5,041 bases of DNA, from positions 1 through 5,041 of the forward strand of contig DAHVFI010000076.1 in NCBI GenBank assembly GCA_027317045.1, given 5' to 3'. The translations under genes and the position numbers were made by a program. The notes under the pieces are model-generated. The model was not told the DNA's origin and did no database searches. It saw only the letters and a list, made by a program, of their open reading frames with translations. This stretch comes from Gammaproteobacteria bacterium. GTDB lineage: Bacteria > Pseudomonadota > Gammaproteobacteria > Natronospirales > REEB76. Below, piece by piece: positions 1 to 4,985 of this stretch; the first letter of the stretch is position 1, and each line of letters starts with the position of its first letter.

Positions 1-205
1 GCTGTCCCAGGCCACCGTGCGCAACATCCGCCAGAATCTGTTCTGGGCATTCGCCTATAACGTGGTGGGCGTGCCGATTGCAGCTGGCGTGCTGTATCCG
101 TTCTTCGGCCTGCTGCTGTCGCCGATGATTGCCGCGGCTGCCATGTCGTTCAGCTCGGTGTCCGTCGTATTGAATGCATTGCGGCTTCGCTGGGCCAGGC
201 TCTGA
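1..205 (+). CDS. copA: Cu(I)-exporting P1B-type ATPase, C-terminal end (partial)
   Basis: The reading frame is open from base 2 and ends with TGA at 203-205; only about 67 C-terminal residues are present. The protein would pump Cu(I) out of the cytoplasm at the cost of ATP, acting in the inner membrane. Visible are the last two transmembrane helices of the family. The first carries the Tyr-Asn pair (codons at 56-61, in FAYNVVGVP), the second carries MSFSSVSVVLNALRL, whose Met (143-145) and the Ser four residues later correspond to the Cu(I)-site residues of P1B-1 ATPases. The Tyr-Asn plus Met-x-x-x-Ser set favours copper/silver over zinc/cadmium pumps. The ATP-binding, phosphorylation and N-terminal metal-binding domains lie outside the window, so intactness cannot be judged. 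No clear terminator follows. Confidence 0.9.
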   Translation, partial: LSQATVRNIRQNLFWAFAYNVVGVPIAAGVLYPFFGLLLSPMIAAAAMSFSSVSVVLNALRLRWARL

Positions 206-350
206 CGGTAATAACCCATGTAGCGGGCAGCAATGCAAAGCCTGAGGCAGGTTAACGAAATCCCTGCTTTCGGCAAGTTGAGCAGCGGTCAGGCTTGCAG
301 AATACCGCGGCTGCGCTGTCAAGCGTGATAGTGGCTGCCGGATAAGCGAC

Positions 351-356
351 TATAAT
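351..356 (+). promoter_or_regulatory. Possible -10 element for the reductase/transferase pair
   Basis: TATAAT is a perfect sigma70 -10 hexamer 85 nt upstream of the reductase start. No good -35 hexamer stands 16-18 nt before it and there is no extended -10 TG, so if real it would be weak or need an activator. A start near base 363 would give a leader of roughly 80 nt. This is inference from one hexamer. Confidence 0.35.
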
Positions 357-384
357 TTGCAACTCATGGTCTGATCTATAAATG

Positions 385-403
385 GCGCCACGGGTTCTGG
401 CGC
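385..403 (+). other. Small hairpin in the presumed leader of the reductase gene
   Basis: GCGCCA (385-390) and TGGCGC (398-403) form a 6-bp GC-rich stem with a 7-nt loop. It lies 39 nt before the start codon and does not cover the ribosome binding site. The heptamer CACGGGT occurs at 389-395 and again at 408-414, overlapping the loop side. Either may be chance; no T-run follows, so it is not a terminator. Confidence 0.25.
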
Positions 404-441
404 TGTGCACGGGTCCAAAATCCTTTTGAAGGAGTCTATTC

Positions 442-1431
442 ATGCCAAACATTCCGCAACACCGGCTTGGCCGACAAGGTCTTGTGGTCTCGGCAATGGG
501 GCTGGGTTGCATGGGCATGTCGGATTTTTATAAAGGCGGCAGCGAAAACGAATCCATTGCGACCATTCACCGGGCGCTGGAACTGGGCATCAATTTTCTG
601 GATACCGCGGATATGTATGGACCGTTTACCAACGAACAGCTGGTAGGCAAGGCTCTTAAAGGCCGGCGCGACGGTGTCATCATCGCCACCAAATTCGGCA
701 ATCAGCGCAGCCCGGAGGGTAAATTCCTGGGCGTCAATGGCCGGCCGGAGTATGCGCGCGCCTGCTGCGACGCTTCGCTCAAGCGCTTGGGAATAACGCA
801 GATCGATTTGTATTACCAACACCGCGTGGATACCCAAGTGCCCATCGAGGACACCGTGGGTGCCATGGCGGAACTGGTAAAAGCAGGCAAGGTACGTTAC
901 CTTGGTTTGTCGGAAGCGGCTCCCGCCACTATTCGACGTGCCCACCGGATCCATCCCATCAGTGCTCTGCAAACGGAGTATTCCCTCTGGAGCCGCGATC
1001 CGGAGGCTGAGATTCTGCCCACGGTACGTGAGCTCGGCATCGGTTTCGTAGCCTATAGTCCGTTGGGACGCGGCTTTTTGACAGGCCGCTTCCAGCGACT
1101 GGAGGATTTACCAGAAGGTGACTGGCGGCGCAATCATCCACGTTTCCAGGGAGCGAATTTCCAGAAGAATCTTGAATTGGCACGCCATGTACAGTTAATC
1201 GCGCGGGAAAAAAATGTGAGCCCCTCTCAGGTGGCGCTTGCTTGGTTATTGCATCAGGGTAAAGACATCGTACCGATACCAGGTACCAAACAACGCAAGT
1301 ACCTGGAAGAAAATGCCAACGCAATTGAAGTTAACTTGAGTGCTGGAGATTTGCGGCGAATTGACGCGACATTCCCCCGTGGTCTTGCTGCCGGGGATCG
1401 TTATGCCGATATGAGTACCGTCAACCACTAA
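442..1431 (+). CDS. Aldo/keto reductase (AKR13/YajO-like)
   Basis: A 329-residue cytoplasmic (beta/alpha)8-barrel oxidoreductase, full length for the family, which reduces aldehydes or ketones with NADPH. The catalytic tetrad is complete: Asp54 and Tyr59 in FLDTADMYG, Lys84 in IATKFG, His127 in YYQHRVD. The AKR signatures LGLGCMGMS near residue 20, GKVRYLGLSE (149-158), VAYSPLGRGFLTG (203-215) and the cofactor-binding PIPGTK (278-283) followed by LEEN (288-291) are all present. The start is fixed by AAGGAG at 429-434, 7 nt before ATG, and by the usual family N-terminus. The likely subfamily (bacterial AKR13-like reductases) is inferred from the IDLYYQHRVD and VGAMAELVKAGKVRYLGLSEA wording; substrate is unknown. 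It is followed 18 nt later by a glutathione S-transferase-like gene, pointing to a shared role with reactive carbonyls or electrophiles. Confidence 0.93.
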   Translation: MPNIPQHRLGRQGLVVSAMGLGCMGMSDFYKGGSENESIATIHRALELGINFLDTADMYGPFTNEQLVGKALKGRRDGVIIATKFGNQRSPEGKFLGVNGRPEYARACCDASLKRLGITQIDLYYQHRVDTQVPIEDTVGAMAELVKAGKVRYLGLSEAAPATIRRAHRIHPISALQTEYSLWSRDPEAEILPTVRELGIGFVAYSPLGRGFLTGRFQRLEDLPEGDWRRNHPRFQGANFQKNLELARHVQLIAREKNVSPSQVALAWLLHQGKDIVPIPGTKQRKYLEENANAIEVNLSAGDLRRIDATFPRGLAAGDRYADMSTVNH

Positions 1432-1449
1432 ACCTTAAGACTAATCAAT

Positions 1450-2109
1450 ATGGATAAGCTGACATTTATAACGGGCAACAAGTCCTATTCTTCCTGGTCA
1501 CTGCGGCCGTGGCTGGCGCTGCGTGCCACTGATGCAGCTTTCGATGAAATCGCGGTGCCATTGTATGTGCCGGGTTACAAGGCGATGCTGCTGGCGCATT
1601 CGCCGGCCGGTAAGGTGCCGGTGCTGAAACATGGCGAGCGCGTCATCTGGGATTCGCTCGCGATCTGCGAGTACTTGGCCGAACAGTTTCCAAAGGCGCG
1701 GCTCTGGCCGGAAGCTACGGCAGCCCGGGCGTTGGCACGCTCGGTAAGTGCCGAGATGCACTCGGGGTTCACCGCCATCCGTTCCGCTATGCCGTTTAAT
1801 TGCCGCGCCACGGGACGGCGTGTGGCGAGCAGTCAGGAGCTGGAAAGCGAGATCCAGCGGGTGCAGAGTCTGTGGCGCGAATGTCAGGAGCGTCATGGCC
1901 AGGAAGGACCATGGCTGTTCGGCCGCTTTACAGTGGCGGATTGCATGTATATTCCCATGGCACTGCGTTTCGTCACCTACGGCGCACGTCTGGATACCGG
2001 GGCGCAGGCGTATGTGCGGACGGTGCAGCAAGACACAGCGGTACAGGAATGGATAGCGGCGGCGAGACTGGAAAGGGATGTGATTGCGACCAGTGAAATC
2101 GGCAACTAG
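1450..2109 (+). CDS. Glutathione S-transferase family protein (Ser-type)
   Basis: A 219-residue cytoplasmic protein of normal GST length. The N-terminal thioredoxin-like domain (about 1-85) begins with GNKSYSSWSLRPW, where Ser14 or Ser15 is the likely glutathione-activating residue. The conserved cis-proline is in KVPVL (Pro57), and the Asp-Ser pair that binds the glutathione gamma-glutamyl group is in WDSLAI (68-69). The helical C-terminal domain (about 95-215) has the N-capping box TVAD (161-164) of the folding motif GRFTVAD. AEMHSGFTAIRSAMPFN (101-117) is typical of a widespread proteobacterial GST group whose substrates are mostly unknown. It sits 18 nt after the reductase on the same strand. 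No good Shine-Dalgarno precedes ATG (only TTAAGA at 1435-1440), so its translation may depend partly on the upstream gene. Possible roles are glutathione conjugation, peroxidase or reductase activity; the sequence does not decide. Confidence 0.9.
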   Translation: MDKLTFITGNKSYSSWSLRPWLALRATDAAFDEIAVPLYVPGYKAMLLAHSPAGKVPVLKHGERVIWDSLAICEYLAEQFPKARLWPEATAARALARSVSAEMHSGFTAIRSAMPFNCRATGRRVASSQELESEIQRVQSLWRECQERHGQEGPWLFGRFTVADCMYIPMALRFVTYGARLDTGAQAYVRTVQQDTAVQEWIAAARLERDVIATSEIGN

Positions 2110-2259
2110 GGCGCTGCATAAGCCATCAGTGTCCAGGTGATACTGGGATCGCGAGGGCTATATTGGCCCATGGTTCCTCAACCCTGTTAGGTGGCCGAAC
2201 CCAGTGAGACCTCAGGAATTAGGCGTCGTCGCATGCCCAGACCCGCGAGGAAAAATGTC

Positions 2260-2287
2260 TTGACGATGGCATAAAAGTACCTATACT
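2260..2287 (+). promoter_or_regulatory. lexA sigma70 promoter
   Basis: TTGACG (2260-2265), a 16-nt spacer and TATACT (2282-2287) make a near-consensus sigma70 promoter. The expected start near base 2294 leaves a short leader of about 24 nt before the GTG start. The -10 hexamer overlaps the first half-site of the SOS box, so bound LexA would exclude RNA polymerase. Confidence 0.8.
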
Positions 2288-2303
2288 GTGTTTAAATACA
2301 GTC
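2284..2303. promoter_or_regulatory. LexA-binding SOS box
   Basis: The core CTGT-N8-ACAG at 2286-2301 is a perfect match to the gamma/betaproteobacterial SOS box; the 8-nt centre, GTTTAAAT, is AT-rich as expected, and TA precedes the core as in the 20-bp consensus. It overlaps the -10 element and start site of lexA, the standard arrangement for autorepression. Only one box is visible, whereas E. coli lexA has two. Confidence 0.92.
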
Positions 2304-2317
2304 TATAGGCGAAGTTT

Positions 2318-2935
2318 GTGGCTGACCTGACACAGCGGCAACAACAGATTCTTGAATTAGTTCAAGATGTTATTGACGCTAGCGGAATGCCGCCGACACG
2401 CGCGGAAATCGCCCGGAAACTGGGATTCAAGTCGGCGAATGCGGCGGAAGACCATCTGCGCGCCTTGGCTCGAAAGGGTATGATTGAACTACTGCCCGGC
2501 GCTGCCCGGGGAATCCGTCTTACCGATCCTCCCGGTCTCCCGGTAGTCGGCCGGGTAGCGGCGGGCAGTCCTCTTTTGGCTCAGGAACATCTGGAAGGCC
2601 GTTACCGCCTCGACCCGGGCCTGTTTCATCCCAAGCCCCATTACCTGTTGCGCGTGCGCGGCATGAGCATGCGCAATGCCGGCATCCTCGACGGCGATCT
2701 GTTAGCCGTGCACCGTTCTCCGGACGTATATAATGGCCAGATTGTGGTGGCCCGCGTTGGGGACGAAGTCACGGTGAAGCGTTACCGCCTCAAGGGCTCG
2801 CAAGTGTGGCTCATGCCCGAAAATCCCGACTTTGAACCCATCATTTTGGAGGCTTCCAACGCCTCGCTGGTGCTGGAAGGGGTGGTTGTGGGGGTGATTC
2901 GTAACGGGTTTCCGGCAGGGGGTATCTCGGCATGA
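2318..2935 (+). CDS. lexA: LexA repressor, SOS regulator
   Basis: A 205-residue cytoplasmic repressor that dimerises on SOS boxes and cleaves itself when activated by RecA on single-stranded DNA, releasing the DNA-repair genes. The N-terminal winged helix-turn-helix (about 1-68) has GMPPTRAEIARKLGFKSANA (23-42), whose second half is the recognition helix, and the family motif ALARKGMIELLPGAARGIRL nearby. The cleavage site is Ala82-Gly83 in GRVAAGSP. The C-terminal S24 peptidase domain has the catalytic Ser117 in GMSM and Lys154 in VTVKR, with the same 37-residue spacing as in the E. coli protein. The start is GTG; the encoded ADLTQRQQ matches the normal LexA N-terminus, and AGG at 2307-2309 lies 8 nt before it. 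The gene appears monocistronic, ending 34 nt before a hairpin; neither recA, sulA nor a lexA-linked mutagenesis cassette follows. Confidence 0.97.
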   Translation: MADLTQRQQQILELVQDVIDASGMPPTRAEIARKLGFKSANAAEDHLRALARKGMIELLPGAARGIRLTDPPGLPVVGRVAAGSPLLAQEHLEGRYRLDPGLFHPKPHYLLRVRGMSMRNAGILDGDLLAVHRSPDVYNGQIVVARVGDEVTVKRYRLKGSQVWLMPENPDFEPIILEASNASLVLEGVVVGVIRNGFPAGGISA

Positions 2936-2969
2936 GGGTGGATCCGGCAACGGGATTTTAGCCAAAGAA

Positions 2970-2993
2970 AAGGCGCGGATCGCTCCGCGCCTT
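2970..2993. terminator. Hairpin terminator between convergent genes
   Basis: AAGGCGCGGA (2970-2979) pairs fully with TCCGCGCCTT (2984-2993) around a TCGC loop, a 10-bp GC-rich stem. Read on the minus strand the stem runs into TTTTCTTT, a good U-tract, so it should end the transcript of the small secreted protein, whose stop codon is 53 nt upstream. Read on the plus strand it follows lexA by 34 nt but only CTTATT comes after it, so it is a weaker intrinsic terminator in that direction. Confidence 0.8.
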
Positions 2994-3046
2994 ATTGGGA
3001 AAAAACAGCGGAAATGCTATAGCCGCTGCTGATTTCGTCTTTACTT

Positions 3047-3373
3047 TTATTTGGTGTGTGCTGCGGGAGCCGCAGTCTTCGCTTTCTTCTCTTTCTTCAT
3101 CATTTTGTGATGAGTCTTTTTATGCTCCATCATCTTTTTATGCTCCATCATCTTTTTATGTTCCATCATCTTCTTATGCTCCATTTTCTCATGGCGCATC
3201 ATCATTTCATGCTTTTCTTCGCGTTTGGCAGCTGCCTTCTTTTTCGCGGAAGCAACTGCCTTAGTGGCAGGAGCCTGGGCACCGGCTTGAGCCGGGGTGC
3301 CTTGGGCAAGTGCCATGCCGGCAAACGCAAACAGCGAGCCAGCAACAAGACCAACCAACATCTGACGTTTCAT
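3047..3373 (-). CDS. Small secreted Met/His/Lys-repeat protein
   Basis: A 108-residue protein of unknown function. Residues 1-23 form a Sec signal peptide (Lys/Arg start, hydrophobic core LVGLVAGSLFAFAGM, cleavage ALA|Q at 23/24), so the mature form of about 85 residues should be periplasmic or released. It then has an Ala/Pro/Gln segment (24-44), a Lys-rich stretch, and a repeat region (55-92) with MEHKK at 64-68, 70-74, 76-80 and 82-86. Residues 55-92 hold 12 Met and 8 His and no Cys; the tail is Lys/Ala-rich. Little hydrophobic content suggests a disordered or helical, very basic protein. It resembles in style the bacterial MxKDx-type pentapeptide-repeat proteins and the acid-shock protein Asr, but true homology is not shown. 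Met/His richness makes metal binding plausible (inference). The start is supported by GGAG at 3382-3385, 8 nt upstream, and by the signal peptide. It is convergent with lexA and divergent from the HD-GYP gene. Confidence 0.85.
   Translation of the reverse strand: MKRQMLVGLVAGSLFAFAGMALAQGTPAQAGAQAPATKAVASAKKKAAAKREEKHEMMMRHEKMEHKKMMEHKKMMEHKKMMEHKKTHHKMMKKEKKAKTAAPAAHTK
3115..3186 (-). repeat. 18-bp tandem repeat, four units, inside the secreted protein gene
   Basis: Units at 3115-3132, 3133-3150, 3151-3168 and 3169-3186. The first two are identical, the third differs at one base and the fourth at three. Each codes one Met-Met-Glu-His-Lys-Lys hexapeptide on the minus strand. The near-identity at DNA level, including synonymous positions, points to recent duplication by slippage or unequal exchange; changes by whole units would keep the frame. 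Confidence 0.92.
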
Positions 3374-3447
3374 CTGAAGTACTCCGTAACAGGTTTAGGT
3401 TTTGTAAAATTGCTGTTGTTTTCGGACGTAGGTAAAACTGAGGTGAA

Positions 3448-3466
3448 CCCACCCCACCCCGGACCC
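3448..3466 (-). other. Canonical G-quadruplex motif
   Basis: The minus strand reads GGGTCCGGGGTGGGGTGGG: four G-runs of 3, 4, 4 and 3 with loops of 3, 1 and 1 nt. Short loops usually mean a stable quadruplex. It lies 75-93 nt upstream of the secreted protein start on that gene's coding strand, so it would be in the promoter or, if transcription starts further up, in the RNA leader. Whether it forms in the cell is unknown. Confidence 0.6.
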
Positions 3467-3516
3467 AAAAGACAGCCTATGCGTCTTTCAATCAACCAGG
3501 TTTCTGGTCTTAAAAA

Positions 3517-3544
3517 ATCCCTTGAAATTTTATGTGATCCCTTG
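3517..3544 (+). repeat. Direct repeat ATCCCTTG, 20-bp period
   Basis: ATCCCTTG occurs at 3517-3524 and 3537-3544, so the copies are 20 bp apart, about two turns of B-DNA, on the same face. AT-rich sequence separates them. The arrangement is compatible with a direct-repeat binding site, but two 8-mers are little evidence. Confidence 0.3.
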
Positions 3545-3546
3545 GA

Positions 3547-3581
3547 GGGGGCTTGGACCCGCCCCCCCGGCAGACTTGCCG
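3547..3581 (+). promoter_or_regulatory. Two adjacent hairpins upstream of the HD-GYP gene
   Basis: First hairpin: GGGGGC (3547-3552) with GCCCCC (3561-3566), an all-GC 6-bp stem and the loop TTGGACCC. Second: CGGCA (3568-3572) with TGCCG (3577-3581) around GACT. They are separated by one base. The first loop exposes GGACCC, the complement of GGGTCC at 3643-3648 and 3661-3666, which would allow a pseudoknot or switch between partners. No T-run follows, so these are not simple terminators. No promoter upstream is convincing, so transcription of this segment toward the HD-GYP gene is assumed, not shown. Confidence 0.35.
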
Positions 3582-3613
3582 ACAGCTATCTAGTCTAACG
3601 CGCCCTGGGCCTA

Positions 3614-3641
3614 TTGGATAGGGGGTAATGGCGCCTAACGT
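3614..3641 (+). promoter_or_regulatory. Weak candidate promoter for the HD-GYP gene
   Basis: TTGGAT (3614-3619), a 16-nt spacer and TAACGT (3636-3641) keep the most important sigma70 positions but match the consensus only partly. It would give a leader of roughly 70 nt. If this is the true promoter, the hairpins at 3547-3581 lie upstream of the transcript and act, if at all, as DNA. Confidence 0.2.
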
Positions 3642-3712
3642 AGGGTCCCTGGTTTATATCGGGTCCGCCTGTAAGTGCCAAAATCAACCTGACGGGCGGC
3701 TCCTGTCGCTGG

Positions 3713-3728
3713 CATAATGAGCATTATG
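3713..3728. promoter_or_regulatory. Perfect dyad containing both possible HD-GYP start codons
   Basis: CATAATG (3713-3719) and CATTATG (3722-3728) are exact inverted repeats around AG. The ATG ending each arm is in the HD-GYP frame (3717 and 3726). As RNA it can form only a short AU-rich stem with a 4-nt loop. As DNA it is a compact 16-bp symmetric site suitable for a dimeric regulator. No regulator family was recognised from it. Confidence 0.5.
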
Positions 3729-4985
3729 AAGAAAATTTCCATATCAGAACTCCGGCTGGGCATGTATGTGACAGCGCTGGACCGCCCTTGGCTGGAAAGC
3801 CCCTTCCCGTTCCAGGGGTTCCCTGTCGAGTCGCATGAGCAGCTGGATACCCTGCAGAAAACCTGCGAGTACATATTTATCGACGAGGAAAAAGGGGCCG
3901 CCCCGAAGACATCGGATTCCGGGCGCAAGACCTCTAGCAAGACCTCGAGTCGGAGTTCCGGCCGGCCCGCCACCCTGACGATGGAGCGTACTGACCTAAC
4001 CGGCCTCGGTTGGCGGGGGCGGGAGAGTTTCCGTCAGGACATGCGCAAGGTTCTCGCCAGCCGCGGTAAATTGCACCGGCATGTGCAGCGTCTGTTGAGC
4101 GACGTGCGTTTCGGGCGCAGCGCGGACACCCGTGAGGCGCGAATCCTCACGCTTGAATTGGTGGATGTGGCGATGACAAATCCAGCGGCCACCCTTTGGC
4201 TTACCAACCTTGAGACTAAACACGATTATACCGTTTCTCATTGTTTGAATGTTTGTATCCTGAGTATCGTATTCGGCCTGCATCTGGGATTGTCGAATGA
4301 TTCCATCGCCGAGCTGGCGTTGGGCGCATTGTTGCATGATGTCGGCAAGATGCGCACGCCGGTCTCTATCCTCGATAAACCGGGACTGCTTACAGAAGAT
4401 GAATTTGACATCATGAAGAAGCATCCGGTGGATGGATTCAATATCCTGCGCAAAGACAAGCACGTTTCCGAAAAGTGCCTCGAAATAGTTCAGTTACACC
4501 ACGAGCGGATTAGTGGTCAGGGTTATCCCTTCGGATTGAAGGACGATGAGATCCCGGTGCACGTGCGCATTGTAGCCATCGCGGATGTTTACGATGATAT
4601 TACCAGCAACCGCGTGTATCACGAAGGTATCCCGCCCCACACCTGCCTTAACATGATGTTCCACTGGGCGCCGCGGGATTTCGGCGAGGACCTGATGCAG
4701 GAATTCATACGTTGTATTGGTATTTACCCAATCGGCAGTCTCGTTGAATTAAACAGTAACGCTCTGGGTATCGTCATGTCCGCTAACCCGGCAAGCCGCC
4801 TGCGTCCTATCGTTATGCTGATTAGGGACGCCGAGGGCAAGTCGTATGGCCGCCGCCCGCTGATCAATCTCGCCACCCCATCAGCTCGGGGTGGTGAACC
4901 CAAGTGGTCCATCAAACGTGTCGTGGACTCCAAGGAATATGATATCGACTTGGGACGAATCGCAGAAATGGAAGCCGGTGTCTAG
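3717..4985 (+). CDS. DUF3391/HD-GYP cyclic-di-GMP phosphodiesterase
   Basis: A 422-residue cytoplasmic enzyme expected to hydrolyse cyclic-di-GMP and so favour motile over sessile life. The N-terminal DUF3391 domain (about 5-58) contains ISELRLGMYVTALDRPWLES and FPFQGF. A Ser/Lys/Arg-rich linker (about 60-90) follows. The HD-GYP domain (about 160-345) has His175, the HD pair His207-Asp208 in LLHDVGK, His236 in KKHPVDG, His261-His262, GYP at 269-271, and Asp290 and Asp293 in IADVYDD, so the metal site appears complete. Departures from the usual motifs are Ser266 where HHExxDGxGYP has Asp, Asn298 in TSNR, and His302 where RxYK has Lys. A tail of about 75 residues closes it; there are no membrane segments or phosphoreceiver domain. 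TGA at 3690-3692 limits the start to ATG 3717 or ATG 3726; neither has a clear Shine-Dalgarno, and the longer form is given. Symbol unassigned. Confidence 0.93.
   Translation: MSIMKKISISELRLGMYVTALDRPWLESPFPFQGFPVESHEQLDTLQKTCEYIFIDEEKGAAPKTSDSGRKTSSKTSSRSSGRPATLTMERTDLTGLGWRGRESFRQDMRKVLASRGKLHRHVQRLLSDVRFGRSADTREARILTLELVDVAMTNPAATLWLTNLETKHDYTVSHCLNVCILSIVFGLHLGLSNDSIAELALGALLHDVGKMRTPVSILDKPGLLTEDEFDIMKKHPVDGFNILRKDKHVSEKCLEIVQLHHERISGQGYPFGLKDDEIPVHVRIVAIADVYDDITSNRVYHEGIPPHTCLNMMFHWAPRDFGEDLMQEFIRCIGIYPIGSLVELNSNALGIVMSANPASRLRPIVMLIRDAEGKSYGRRPLINLATPSARGGEPKWSIKRVVDSKEYDIDLGRIAEMEAGV

Larger units (their letters stand above)
3374..3716. other. Divergent intergenic region with several structured motifs
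   Basis: A 343-nt non-coding stretch between the minus-strand secreted protein and the plus-strand HD-GYP gene, so it should carry both promoters. No consensus promoter stands out for the minus-strand gene. It contains a G-quadruplex motif, two adjacent hairpins, four copies of GGGTCC/GGACCC (3461-3466, 3555-3560, 3643-3648, 3661-3666), a small ACCAG/CTGGT hairpin at 3495-3508, and a dyad at the HD-GYP start. The long open frame crossing it on the plus strand is the complement of the secreted protein gene extended by chance and is not taken as a gene. A GEMM-type cyclic-di-GMP riboswitch was looked for and its conserved core was not seen. Confidence 0.7.

Noticed and set aside
206..350. A CueR-type copper-responsive site after the copper ATPase
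   Set aside because: No dyad of the CueR/MerR type with the required 19-20 bp spacer between promoter elements was visible.
436..972. 178-residue open frame on the minus strand
   Set aside because: It is the antisense of the aldo/keto reductase, which has an intact catalytic tetrad and ribosome binding site; the antisense product shows no recognisable domain.
1498..2031. 177-residue open frame on the minus strand, with further frames on the plus strand at 1748-2096
   Set aside because: All are shadows of the glutathione S-transferase gene; Arg/His/Gln-rich translations with no family features.
2110..2259. A terminator or tRNA-like element between the transferase gene and lexA
   Set aside because: Only 4-bp stems such as CCAG/CTGG (about 2132-2145) were found, with no T-run and no T-loop motif; nothing supportable.
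3056..3598. 180-residue plus-strand frame with His/Leu/Phe/Met repeats
   Set aside because: It is the complement of the tandem repeat of the minus-strand secreted protein, which has a signal peptide, ribosome binding site and terminator; the plus-strand frame lacks these and runs into non-coding DNA.
3374..3716. GEMM-type cyclic-di-GMP riboswitch ahead of the HD-GYP gene
   Set aside because: The conserved core elements of GEMM (the CGCACAGGGCAAACC-like segment and the tetraloop-receptor) could not be found by reading; the structure seen does not fit that class.
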